From Sinonovacula constricta (taxonomy: Eukaryota; Mollusca; Bivalvia; Cardiida; Solecurtidae), in NCBI GenBank assembly GCA_007844125.1, contig CM017558.1:25935344-25999343 (forward strand): a stretch of 64,000 nucleotides of DNA, given 5' to 3'. How positions within the stretch are numbered: the first letter of the stretch is position 1; every line of letters starts with the position of its first letter. This document shows, piece after piece, positions 36,399-48,900 of this stretch. The notes under the pieces were generated by a model. It did no database searches and was not told where the DNA came from. It was given only the letters and a program-made list of their open reading frames with translations. The position numbers were made by a program, and so were the translations under genes.

Positions 36399-39300
36399 GG
36401 TTATTCGTTTTATCCTGAACTCGTGCGCTGTGTATGGATCCATTGTTCTTGTCGAGTACATTAGTTTCGCATCCGGTGATGTTCGTTAAAGCAGTTTTGT
36501 AAACGGAAACCCTTGTGTGTTTCGGAGAATTACCGTACACCTAACGGACAAGAACGGATAACAATGGGATGTCAGTAGATATACTGTGAATTATTGGATA
36601 AGTTGAAGACATGCAAAAAACAGACACCAATCATGGGAAATACATGTAACACTACCTGCCCTTTTGTTATATATTATAGTCACATTGATACTATTTTGAT
36701 TAAGGATACATATACAGCATATTTGCAAATATCGTTTCCATGTCTCTTATCTGCAGTCCATAACAATATATTTCGGTCTGGCCTTTTGGTTTTTGTGATA
36801 TAAGCACACAATACTATATAAGTTCATTGTATTCTTGTACGTTTAGTAATATTACGTTTCTCATGTGTCTATGATGATGTCGATCATTTTATGAAAGATA
36901 TAAACTGCACTGAAAATACAGGTATTTAAATTTCCGTTTTCATTAACGTCCATTGCCATGTTCACGCATGTTTTATCCATACTCATCCTTTACTTAGCCC
37001 TTACACACCCAATGGTCAAGTTATACATTCGCTGATGTCTTTTGGTTCCGTTACAGGTTCGTTATTCGTGCTCAATGTACGTCGTACATAATTAATACAT
37101 GTACCTCGATCGCGAAAGTTGCGGAGACGGCGAACATCATTTTGGCACAGAATAATTTGAAATCGATGTTTATCTCTCTGTTCACGCTATGCAGTAAATC
37201 ATGGCCGTACCCTAAGGATGGTTACATACATAGCGTCTCAGCCATATTATCACCTGAATGACAAATTTTACACCGTGCCTTATTGCGTATAATACATCCT
37301 AACCTCGTTCGCGATCGATGCTGTTATGAATACTATTATAATCTTACGTTAATGAACTTTACAGGAATTTCCAGATCTAAGCATTTTCGGAATTTATGCG
37401 ACGCTCGTTAATCTAATTTGTCTCTTTTAAGTGTCGAGAGTAAATTTTGCATAAAACTTTTTAAAACTGTATATAATTAAATGCAATTACAACACAGCTC
37501 AAATGTGTATGTGTTAAATTAAATAAGATAAAAGGTCCTTGGAATATTGCAATATATAAAATGTGCAAAAGAATAATATTAACACTAAAAAAACCTACCC
37601 ATTATCAAACACATTTGCTAAATATACGTAACAATTCGCCATGAATGTAAACAACATACTCATAGAGTATTCCTTAAAAAGCAAAATGTGTTAAATTTGT
37701 ATACAGCTAAATAAACATTTCTACTTTACTAATAAAGATATCGTAAAAGTAATAAGTTAATCTTATAAATTATAGTAATAAAAAATAACTTAGTTGTATT
37801 TGCCGTTTGTCATATTGTTAATTTCAAAGAGGTATTCTTAAATTTCACATATTGATATTGTTTCCATAATACTGTTATTATTACTTTTTATTAATATGTT
37901 TTCTTTCATGAATTTATTGGTTTATATTTTCAATAAAATAAATTACGTACATGCAGTTTATACAGGCCAAGCGTGCCTAAAACTGCATCTCATTAACTAG
38001 ATCATGTTAAAACTGGTTGAATTATTTATTTGTAACAACCTAAAAGCATTTAAGGAGAACTAAATTTCCAGCAGTTTTCAAGACATTCCCATTTTTAGGA
38101 TACCTTCTGGTTTAAATAACGATATTGATTCTCATAAAGACAGCATATTGTAAAAGATATTTAAAAGGTAATAAATCGGTATTGAAGTTCCATTAACTCT
38201 TGACACACTGTGTTATGAGAATGACTCCAAATCAGGGTGTATCAATCATAAAGCCATCTTAACACCTATATAAACACACACAATCAACACATGAAGCATC
38301 TGGCCCAGGGGACTTGCCGAAAATGACAAAACTGACACATCATTGAACCAACCTTTATAAGTAAAAACCCCTTAAAAGTAAAAATATGCTACGTTTTAAA
38401 TTTGAAATTGTCAGGATCATTTGATTCAGCAACATGGCGCGTCCTTATGACTGATCCTCTTGCGGAATGCATCTAGTGTCCCACTTAAATAGTTGACAAA
38501 AGCATTTCGTTATAAACAAATTCCTGAATTTAAATGGTTTATGAATTGTACATGTCAGGCAAGTTAAGGGCTACGGGAGTAGTGCGGGTTTTAAAGAAAA
38601 GTAACGCCGCCGTTATTGTTTTTCCTATAAAGTAATACGTAAATATTTAAGAACAAAATCACGACAGAGGACTTAACGAGATTTACCCTTTATCCCGTGC
38701 GCCACAATCCATTCTATGGAGCTGAACAAACAACAACTTACATTTAAATTGTAAATATAATTCATGGACAATAATACAAACATCACTTAATGTTGGTCTT
38801 GCTGTTGTTTGTTATTTTTATCATTGTTCGTTCTCTAATTTTATTTTAATACATAACATAACACAACAGCATTTTTCATGTTGAACCAGCGATTATTTAC
38901 TTCAAATCTCATAAAAGTGCCAAGGTTAAAACGTGTATCAATGAAGTGATGATAAAAACTCATATTATTAAAACATAATTTTAGACATAATATTTGATAC
39001 TTTGCATAATAATGTATTACCCCTCAGACTAACGTTTTATACAATTTTTATATAAACATGCCATTGTCATAAGTATAACCAGATCTTCTTTTGTGACGAA
39101 AGAAGATAAAACAAATAAATATAATTTATTTTATTAAATGTATAATTAATAATTTAAACATTTTAATTTAATCAGTCAAATATAAACTATTTTATATCCA
39201 ATTTAATTATACAACTGAGAAGGTTTACACTCTCCAATCATTTTGAAAGAGATACATGTACCAAATCGTCTTAAAAGGGCCGCATTGACATTGAAATATG

Positions 39301-39954
39301 GCCTGATATCATTTCTTATTATCCACTGACAATGGTATTGTGTCATGACTTGTATTTGTTATTGCTGAACACCTCATTAAATTGCTGTGTGAAACCTCCG
39401 TATTTATTTTGAGTAAAGTGTTATCGGATTTTGAATAAGACAACCGCTAAATAAACCGTCATTGGTTTAACTTTATATTTAATACCTACCAGTTAATAAA
39501 ATAACTAAACAAATATTTTAATTCGAAAAATTAATTTGGTGAATTTGAAATTGACAATTTCATTTATAACAAAAGGAATCTGCAATAGTTCCAATTTTAT
39601 AGGTTTATCAATAAACGCAAAGTACAAGCAACTTTTTTTTCATTTAATTTATTTGAGTACTAAAGTTCCGTGAACTTGTAGACTTTGATGTTGATATAAC
39701 CTATGTGCAGCAATAGTCTATTAGATGTCGGAACAAAGATAAATAAAACATAGTAAGCTACACAGGTTCATGGTCAATATTGAACGTATTTTATCCAACT
39801 TTACGTCAATAATGTTATATAGTACGACTTATCAAGTGTACTCCTTAAGTGATTTTTGTTTTCTTTTGTCGTTCTAAGTAGAAATGTTATGATTACTATT
39901 TGTTATGTTAGGACATGTCTAGCTATATAAGAGGTATGTCTATTGTAAGACAGA

Positions 39955-39967
39955 CCCCCCCCCCCCC
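39955..39967. repeat. C13 homopolymer
   Basis: Thirteen consecutive C, followed by TCCCTCCGCCC. Length is likely to vary between individuals or with sequencing error. Confidence 0.9.
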
Positions 39968-41829
39968 TCCCTCCGCCCATTTCAAGAATCGGCAGTTTAA
40001 CAAAAATGTATTACTGTGACACTGGCAGCCTTACGTTTTAGATAAACAACATACTTTAGGTTGTATTCATTATCTTTATTCATATTGCTTCAGTTGAAAC
40101 TAAGGTATTTTATACGTTTATAGGATGTGTTATACAGATGTGTTCAAGCATTTTAAAACACAACAAGCTAAAGTAATTTATGTTTATGTATTAATCTCTT
40201 TGGACATCATTATTTTGATCACGATATTTAATCGTTTGACATTTCATACTAGCATGCCTGTCTTTTCGCCATTTATAACTAGTTTGTGCAAACAATAGTT
40301 CTTCATTCTTCGTCATATGTTATATTTTATACCTTATCATAACTGGCCATGGTGTCTGCCTTAAAACCTTTAAATCTGTGTCATGCAAACTAAAATTGGA
40401 TACGAGTCAATCCAATTTCGGGTGTATGATTGATATTGTCTTCCTATGGTAAATATTTATGTGTACCTTTAAACCGCACTTCTATTATCAACACCATTTT
40501 CACTCTCTCACATCCACTGACGCTTTCAAGTTTTGAGACACACCAACAGGAACTGTTGTGCCAATATTCATCACGCTTTTATTACTGTTCACACTACACA
40601 CTTTTTTCATTTTTGCCATACGTCCTCCCACCTTTCTACGCCTTCAGCGCTTTCATTTTATGGGGTCTTAAATAACTAGAAATATTCGGATTTTGTTGGT
40701 AATATATAGCCAGGCGAAACTGAAGACAAGCGTACAATTAAGCATTCTTGATCCACGTGTGGTCATTGCTGTTTTGGGCGCTGTATGTTAAATCGAAGCA
40801 CATAAATGTAAAATTATAAAATCAGTATATTTGTTTTATTGATATCATATTATCGGTTAATGCGTTAAGTAATTAAGTGCTTATATCAAGCATATTTAAC
40901 TTTGGAAGGGATAAAGGATTCAAATTCCATTCGTTTTTTTGTTTTTTGTTTTTTAGTTTTATTTTATTCTACAGCAGTTGTGAGCAGGACTATTTGATGT
41001 CACCTTTCTATTAAATATGCTAAGACACGCGCTTATTTTAAACGGAGAAAATAGTCAAACTTGAAATCAAAATTATCTTTTATATAACGCATTTCATTTG
41101 CATTTTTACGGGATCTTGAAACCTTAAACTGCACGAATCCTGTCTTACGCTTCATTATGTACCATTCATTTCCAATTTTAATTCGAAACAATATTTTTGT
41201 TACTTTTCGCGTTTTTTTTCGATGGTTATCAAAATAAAAGTACATAGGATAATATCAAATAATCCCGATTTAGGGTATTATTTAATGCGCTTGATTTGAA
41301 ATACTGCTGCCGTTGAATAAAATTTTCAGAGAATATGTGTAAGGTTGTTGAAGCTCTAAAAAGTGAGTATCAACCTTTATGCTTCATGCAATGTTTGTAC
41401 ATCGAACGAAGCTTTCATAAATCTAATTAAGCCAACACTACCACATGTATCTCATTTGCACAATGTAAAAGTGTGCTGGAAATTCCATTAAAGCTTAGAT
41501 ACAAATTAAATTTGATAAACAATTATTACATTTTGTAAAGAAATGACAGCGGGATTTTATGCTTTTTGCAACTTCCCCTGTTTAAATTGTTATGATCAAC
41601 ATCATATCGGAATAATTCATATGTATTTAACAGAACAGAACATATTTTTATTCAGATTTGTACTTATGTACATCATCGTATTATACATACAATATACAAA
41701 TATAGTATCCGGTTTAACTATTTATATGGAAGCGAAGAAATAATTATGAAATATATTAAGCTTTTTATGTGATAGTTGCATTATAAAAGAATAGAAGAAA
41801 CAACATTAGAGAATGAACTTTATGCATTA

Positions 41830-42600
41830 TTAACGCTTATGTTCCTTCTTACTTAGGTTGCTTTCTTGATAAAAGGCGAGATTAATAAGTATGTTCTTGT
41901 CTTTTGAATCAAACAGCAAACACATTTTATATACAGCCGGTCTATTATACAAAGTTGAGTTGAGGTATTTTCTTCTTAAATCAGTGTATACTGGGCATAT
42001 ACAAATAAAATGAAAGACATCTTCAATGTCTCTGTTATTACACATCAAACAGTATATGCTTTCTCTAGATAAAGGATTTCTTGAAAATCGTTCAGTGTGA
42101 ATTCTTAGAGAATGTGCAGAAATTCTCATTTTTGTAATAAAATGTCTTAGATCATTTGGTAAAATATCTAAGTATGGTTCGTAGCTTGGCATGTCCTTTA
42201 TATTCTATAAAAATCTAATACCTTATTACTATTCAATAAGCCATACCATTCTTGTGTAAAAGTGTCAATAATACGTTAAAATACGTTTAAATATCAGAGA
42301 GAATGTTTTCTTATTAATTGAATTTTGATTCTGAAACACTTCTGAAAAACCATACCTGTCTAATAAGGTTTTTACATTGTAAACCCAGTTTTTGCAACCA
42401 TTTAAACAATCTTTCAAACCTTGTTCATACAATATAACAGTTATTTTATTTACAGAATGTATTATTTTACACCAGTACTTAATAATTCTCACAAAACGAA
42501 TAATATATAAAGTATAGCGTCCAAGTTCTGCATAAACAGCTATTGTACTATTGTACTAGAACGGACATTTAATACATTTTTACAAAACTTTAAGTGCAGT
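41830..42600 (-). pseudogene. 5'-truncated, frameshifted C-terminal part of a second LINE (jockey/CR1-type)
   Basis: Read on the minus strand from about 42600: FCKNVLNVRSST, a frameshift in a small AGTACAATAGTACAATA duplication, then AVYAELGRYTLYIIRFVRII, KYWCKIIHSVNKI, a stretch ending KRILTYY, a frameshift, DTFTQEWYGLLNSNKVLDFY, another frameshift, and a last open segment (42192-41830) with EPYLDILPNDLRHFITKMRI, RISAHSLRIHTERFSRNP and a zinc-knuckle-like CLMCNNRDIEDVFHFIC...CPVY. This series (ELGR, RIIKYW, W at the QEWY block, RISxHxLxIxTxR, CxxC...H...C) is typical of the region after the RT domain in LINEs common in mollusc and other invertebrate genomes. The RT domain is absent, as expected for 5' truncation. 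Three single-base frame breaks show it is old and non-functional. Confidence 0.82.
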
Positions 42601-43059
42601 TTAACAGTTAACATATACTTAATTTAAAGTATGTAACATCAATTCACTGAGAATACAGTTGTCTAAGATAATTGAGGCACAAATGGCAAAAACTAGACAA
42701 AGTCGGATAATACTTACGTGGTTCGTATTTCAGTTGTTTCTTGAATCTCTGTTGGCGACAACGCTGAGCTGACAGTTCAGAAAGCGTGTTTTATTTAATG
42801 AAGACTGGTTAGACTCGTTTGCGTTTATTTGGTTAAGATGAAAATAAATTGCAATATTTTATGCATATATCCATTATTGTGAATTTGACTTTGACAGAAG
42901 ATGCTGTAATACACTTTTGTGGGAAGAAACAAAACAAAACAGTTTCTGAATATAAACTACCCCAAAGCAAGGAAGCTTGCTTTTCCGTCCCGAAGATTAC
43001 TAGAATTAACCCCGATTGTAGTGCTTGCCCTTCTGTAAATCAGGGGGAAATTGTTATGT
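42601..43059. other. Unique AT-rich spacer between the LINE fragment and the SINE-like region
   Basis: Nothing recognised. A weak continuation of the LINE frame (reading MLTVKLHLKFC on the minus strand) may extend the fragment to about 42640. Confidence 0.4.
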
Positions 43060-43385
43060 TTGTTTGTTTGTTGGCTTTATCGTCTCTCCCTACCCCCAAC
43101 AGTATTTCAGTTATCTGGAGACGGTGCCCTCTTGAAGCAGATATAGTGCTGCAGTTACTGTGTATAGCATGCCGTAAACACCTGGCATGATTCCACACCC
43201 TGACACATCATCCTGACACCGGGCCTTCCAATATACCAATACCATTTTTAACGACTTTGATATGTAGCGACCCAGGATCGAACCCGGGACCTCCCGTTCT
43301 TGGGAAATAGTTAATACTTTCCCAAAGAATAATAGCTATGTAACAGCAAAGAGCTCTATCAAATTGGAAAATAAGAGTTGACGCC
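43060..43385 (-). mobile_element. tRNA-derived SINE-like element, minus strand
   Basis: On the minus strand GGGAGGTCCCGGGTTCGATC followed by CTGGGTCGC resembles the 3' half of a tRNA. GGGTTCGATCC (43275-43285) is a good pol III B box. Upstream, CCAATTTGATAGAGCTC (near 43365) may be a worn A box with the following D-arm. The T stem has one mismatch and the fold does not close as a tRNA, so this is a retroposon head rather than a tRNA gene. The body (43060-43260) is more GC-rich than its surroundings and would be the SINE tail region. Borders are uncertain. Confidence 0.5.
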
Positions 43386-44384
43386 TTTTTAAAACAACGG
43401 CATCTGATTGGCCACAGCAGTCAGTCAAACACTTAACTATTTCCTCCCAGGCGGTATATGTCTAATAAAAAGGGAATAAAAAAACGTACAATATTTACAT
43501 TTCCAATGTTTACCGCTGCTGTTAATTATACATACAATTACGTTCATTTCTCGATGATCAACAGTATAAATTAACGTAAACGTGACTTCAAATTAGGCAT
43601 ACAATCTACAGCAGATATGTAAAATACTTTCAAAGCATGTGTTGTTTGTTAAAAGTTTTTTTTATTCATTTGTTTGCTAACACATTATATTTAATTGTTG
43701 TTTCATACACATTTAAAAAAAATCTGCAATAGCGACAATTAAAGAACTATAAATGGGAAACTACCTTTTTATTGTTATGCTGGACTTGTGAGCGTGGCTT
43801 AAATACGAAGCATTCTATTGTGTAGTGCAGAAGAACTTAAGGCAGGTCTCTACGACTGAAAATGGTGCCACTGCCAAACATGTACAAACACCAGACTGTC
43901 TTAAATATGTTTGGCGGCAGTCAAATCTTCCAACATCAATGTATCGCTGTTCTTTTGTCTGTGTGTAAGAAGGACAAAAAGTACAACTATCAGTTACTAT
44001 TTGTTACAAGTAAGTTACTTCTGCTGATACATCAATACTCAATATGAAGACGATCAGCTTGTATTGGCAAACGAAAGTCCAAAAAATAAAACGGACTTTT
44101 TTATTATTATACAAAATTAACAGAAATGTCAAATTAGTAGTATTTATTATATGATAATAGATACACGTTTGAATGTCAGTATTTTTATTTTAAACTTTTT
44201 TTTTGTTGTTTTGTTTTGTTTTTTATTGGTTTTTTTTTTGGTCTTAAACCTACATGTTGTCCTAGCACAATATGAAAAAGGAAACTATAAATAATCTTTT
44301 ATGAATACAAACTTTAGCAAGTTGCTGATACCCAAGTAGGACAATCACAATAGTAAGTATCATTGATACAGATTCTTCAAGATT

Positions 44385-44675
44385 TTACCAAGCAAGTATT
44401 ATAGATAATTTATTTTCAATATATAATAATAACAACAAGACAGCACTTGATGCAAAGCATAGACGGTCGCTGTCGAGGTCCTGTTCAATAATGCAACTGT
44501 CTTGCCTAACAACAGACCGATCAAGAGACAGAAAAGCCTTGCTTTTATGAAAAGACTTACATTCCGTCAAATTTCCATTTCTTAAAATTATATGCAGTAA
44601 CGAATTTCCTTTGGCCGCACGTGAAAAGGTCCGAATGCAGACAAAAGAATAGAGATTAACATTTGAGTTGTCCAT
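44385..44675 (-). CDS. Candidate coding fragment of unknown function (96 codons)
   Basis: A minus-strand frame with ATG at 44675, an in-frame TAA three codons upstream and a stop at 44385. It is less AT-driven than other frames nearby and contains CIRTFSRAAKGNSLLHIILR, CKSFHKSKAFLSLDRSVVRQ and DLDSDRLCFASSAVLLLLLY. The mix of Asp, Arg, Ser and His with a C-terminal hydrophobic stretch looks protein-like. I have an unverified impression of an expanded mollusc family but cannot name the domain. It may be an exon or a pseudogene remnant; no splice partners or promoter were identified. A chance ORF of this length is possible in a window this size. Confidence 0.3.
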   Translation of the reverse strand: MDNSNVNLYSFVCIRTFSRAAKGNSLLHIILRNGNLTECKSFHKSKAFLSLDRSVVRQDSCIIEQDLDSDRLCFASSAVLLLLLYIENKLSIILAW

Positions 44676-45834
44676 AGTTACTTATCAAAATCTAATATAT
44701 CGTCGTAAGAAATGCAATTTAAATAAAACAAAAAATAAAACATACTGAACATGAACAATTCTAAGTGACTGCTTATGATGCAACAATAGTTTAAACTAGA
44801 ATCTAATTTAATTCTGAGATTCACAAAAGTTTAATAATTACCGAAATTCAATGCATGAAAGCGCCGCACTTCATTTGTTTATAAAACAACATGGCGCCAT
44901 CCATAGGACTTTCAGCCGATGATAGCACAACTGAAAATTATTGTATTATATTGAGTAATTATGAAATATAAGTTAGTGCCGCCATAAAGTTGTATCTTTT
45001 CACTCTGTAGGGATGTTTCAGTTGAACTGAAAGTTGAATATATTCATGAAACAGTTAAAAGAAATATTTTGTGATTGAATGCAGCTATTATTCGTTTAGT
45101 GTGTATATATCCAGCTGATACATGCATACAGCTATATTAGAACCAGGAAGATATTAAATGCTAGATGACCAATTCAAATTAAAAAATACCTTGGCATTCT
45201 TCTGATGTTGAACACACAAAGTAAATAAAGAATTTGTTTTGTTTGTTATAATAAGCCTAATATTAGGATAATCAAAACTGTATTTCATGTCTGTTTATTG
45301 TCAAGACTATGAAAACCGTAGTCATTATACAGGTATCAGGGACATAAAATAAGACAGTGTGTGTAACCTTACTGAAATAAACGGTTTACTCAAATAAGAG
45401 AAAATAACTGTTTATATATCGGAATTTTGAACATATTTAAATTATTACATAGATATCCTTTTACACCGCGGAATTTGTACATGTATGCTGTGGCATTTAT
45501 ATCCCTATTTTTATATGTAAAATTTTGGTCTGACAGGTCTATGTGGGTCATCTTCATATTTTTTCCACACGATAGAAGTGTAGTCAGTGCTTTTGTTTAC
45601 AGCAAATACAATTTTACATAAAGAAAAATGCAAATAAAGAGGCGAAGATGCACACAAATGCAAAGTTAGCAAACCAATAAAGAACTGTCATGATATGGAC
45701 ATGTAATAATAACGTTAATCACATATTTATATAAAGAAAATTTAAAAGCCAGTTAATAGTACAATGCGTCTGACATTTTACTTTTTTAACTTTAATTAAA
45801 ATAGGCACCACCTTATATAAAGGGACGCCCTTGG

Positions 45835-45990
45835 ACGAGCAATTAGGGCCGCCGACTTATAACTAACCGCCTAGTTACATGTACGAGTCCTTTCTGGTCT
45901 GTGGGTCTTCCAGCTAGCCTGCAGTGCACTGGTGAGTCTTTCGAATTATAGGTCCGAGGTTCCTCTACCAAGAATTAGCTGGATGTCACA
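45835..45990 (+). mobile_element. Possible degenerate SINE
   Basis: A more GC-rich patch in AT-rich DNA. GTACGAGTCC (near 45880) resembles a pol III B box and GGGCCGCCGACTTATAAC lies upstream where an A box would be. The following GGTCTGTGGGTCTTCCAGC could be a SINE body. No tail or duplication was seen. Confidence 0.25.
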
Positions 45991-48900
45991 TATTTGACCA
46001 TAAGTGTTTGTACATGTAACAAAAACTATATGCTTGTTATATCTGAATTTGTATTTTTGACGGTTGGCATTTTTTTTCCAATTCCGTTATAATATTTTGA
46101 AAGATACAATCCTTTGAAATAAATTTTCTTACAGTCATGCTTGAATTAAGTAAAATATTGATCAAATAAGGCTAAATCCCAGCCATTTATTTTTTGGCTT
46201 TCTGTATTTATGTACAAGATTGTTTACACGTCAACTCTTAGATTATTTACAATTTATATTTACGTGTTCAAATTTCATTCAGGACAAGTATGCTTTCCTT
46301 GTTTTATCACAGTACTTGTATGTTATCATAAAAGGACAAATGAAGACATGAAGCAAACATAAAAGTGCCGTTTTTCTGAGAGCTGGTAACAAAATAAAAC
46401 TTTAATCTCTCATCAAACGAGATTTGTTTTATGGATATAATGAATTATTCATGAAAAAATCCATTTTAAGAAACAAGAAGGACTATAAGTCTATTAAAGA
46501 CATCACCTTTTTTAACATTACTATGGATAATGGCTATTTAGACCATTTCAGATTGACTTTATTCATTTTGGTGAAATTGGATTCTTATTCTAAATCAATT
46601 GTTTATTCAAAGTAACTATTAAATCCTTACCATCATGATTATTTATTATGAATAATTACGTTGAATTTAAATTTCCCTAATACATAAGGCATACTAATAA
46701 TACATAACAACCATTAAATTTAGATCGTCAAATGTCTCATTCTATCAATAAATGTTATTACACTTTCTGTTTAATTAAATGTGTAAGCTCCAAAAACACA
46801 CTAAGCAACGAGTGTCAGGCTTGTATTACTGCACACCAACACTACGGCATCATGGCTATTGTCATTCGCCAATAAACACGTACTTAAAAACCTATGTATG
46901 GTATGACAGTGGCTTGAGTCAATGCTACATGTAAACGTTCTTTTATATATTTTAAGATTTTTTCTTCCAAAACAGTGTTTAGCCAAATTAGAAACAATAA
47001 AATCATTTATTTAAAAATGATTCAACAACGCTAACCATGCTGGAAGGTTTGTTAAAGAAAGTGTGCAAGATCAAGTCAGAACAACACAAGACATTTACAA
47101 CGTTTAGGACAACATCTTTCATAACAACACTTAGTTAGCAATGATATAAGTGATACTATAAATCCGAACTATAACAAACTGAGGATATTTAAAGTAATGT
47201 AGTATGAAACATTATTTTATTTGCAACATCTTGATTAATGGACAATAAAAATTAATCAATTAAACGACGGTTCCAAAGGGCAAAACTTAGAAGGTAGTGA
47301 ATGCTGCTATGAATGCTAACAGAACAGACAGCATTGAGATATCCATAAGTTTACGTGAAGATATGATACATGACCTAGCGATCAGTTCTTTAACGAACAA
47401 TGCTTGCTGAAAGTCAGTGAATCTGGGATTACCATTTCTTCAACCTAACACTGATCTCGCTTAGGAACATAAACCTTAAAAACGGTAAAAATGTGATGTG
47501 ACTTAGGAACCAAGACCGTCATAGGGAAAATGTTCAAAGACAGAGACTCGATAATTGTTAAGGTATGTTATGCTTGTATGCAAGACGGTGATCTTCTTTA
47601 GGTTCTTAGTCTGTAGCCTGCTTCAGACATGTTCAGTGTAAGTGGATGATTTTGGTACATCGAATCATACTGACACTTCTGTTCTGGTTTTGTAAATCTA
47701 ACTTTTGTTTCGAAACCACGGCGTTGACTCCGTAGTGCTTGTTAAATAAGAACTTTATCCTGACACTTAAACTATATTTTTTGTAAACTTCAAAGATCTG
47801 TTATTTTATTGCAGCTGATTGCGAATTGTACTTACAGAACAGATCGTCAATCAAAAGAAACAAATGTAGCCGCAAGTGAGTCATAGTTCAATTGCCTGTA
47901 ACATAACAATTTATTTGATGCATGGGGGTAATTTACAATGAATCATATATAGACACGACCACCACAAGAATGCGCAATATGTTCTATTATCAAATAGTTA
48001 ACGTTTCATAAAAACGCGACAAAAAGTGACATATATGTTTAGATGTAACAGTTTCATGATTTTTAGAGTTGTTTCGCTCCCTGAGGATAGGCATTACGAT
48101 GTCTCTTTCACATAAACTTTTAATAATATTTTACTAATTGCACAACAACAATATAAGAACGAACTCAAACTATTATTTGTTAAAGATACCGGCTCATCAA
48201 TACACAAATATTAGAGCAAATGTAGATACGTTGAGCAAAATCAGATATATTAAATCTAAGTGGAATTGCAGCATAAAAACTGTTGTTTTTTCTAGTAACG
48301 CTCACACTAAAATGTTCGCCAAATTGCCTTTTTCAAGAGTTAAACACAAACAATTTATTCGTAAAGCAACTTTTGTGTATTTCTCTTGTAAAGTCAATTT
48401 GCCGATATTTTTAATGTAAGCATTATTATAAAATATATATTTCAGTTCCATGTGGAATAATTTACAACATTGTGTTTTATTAATCAATCTTTTATTAATT
48501 CGATCTAGTTTAAATATGTAATAAATCGGCTAAATTATGAGATTATCCGCATAAATCTGTGCCCCCTTTGAACATAGTCTACATCTATAAGACTTAAAAT
48601 ATGTATACAGTTACATAAACGATTTGTTCTAAGTAATTTACATTTATGTCCAGTGTATTATGACTCAATAAATGCAAGCCGATACTGAAGCAACTCTCCG
48701 TTTATGTTTGTAGTCACTGTTATAATGTTCTATTGTTAAATAGTGTATTGATGAAGGAAAGACATTGTCTATACATACCAATGTTGGCTAAAACTAGAAA
48801 TCTCAATGATATTTTTGCCTCAATAAATTACAATGTCAAAGCCGAACATCAAACTTAATACCGTTCCAGACGCATTTCAATATAATATTGATATGCTGCC

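Larger units (their letters stand above)
35208..41829. other. AT-rich unique region, no gene recognised
   Basis: About 6.6 kb without a supported gene. It contains a 24-bp direct repeat with GATGTTATCCTGTAG (36351-36398), an imperfect inverted repeat around GACAAGAAC/GTTCTTGTC (36437-36457 with 36548-36573), a C13 run (39955-39967) and long AT-rich stretches. Open frames at 36594, 40430 and 41033 are short, compositionally driven and carry no domain I recognise. Confidence 0.55.

Noticed and set aside
42849..43190. 113-codon plus-strand frame as a gene
   Set aside because: It overlaps the SINE-like body on the opposite strand and has no recognisable domain.
43255..43340. Functional tRNA gene on the minus strand
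   Set aside because: The T stem has a mismatch and no complete acceptor or anticodon stem forms. Better explained as a SINE head.
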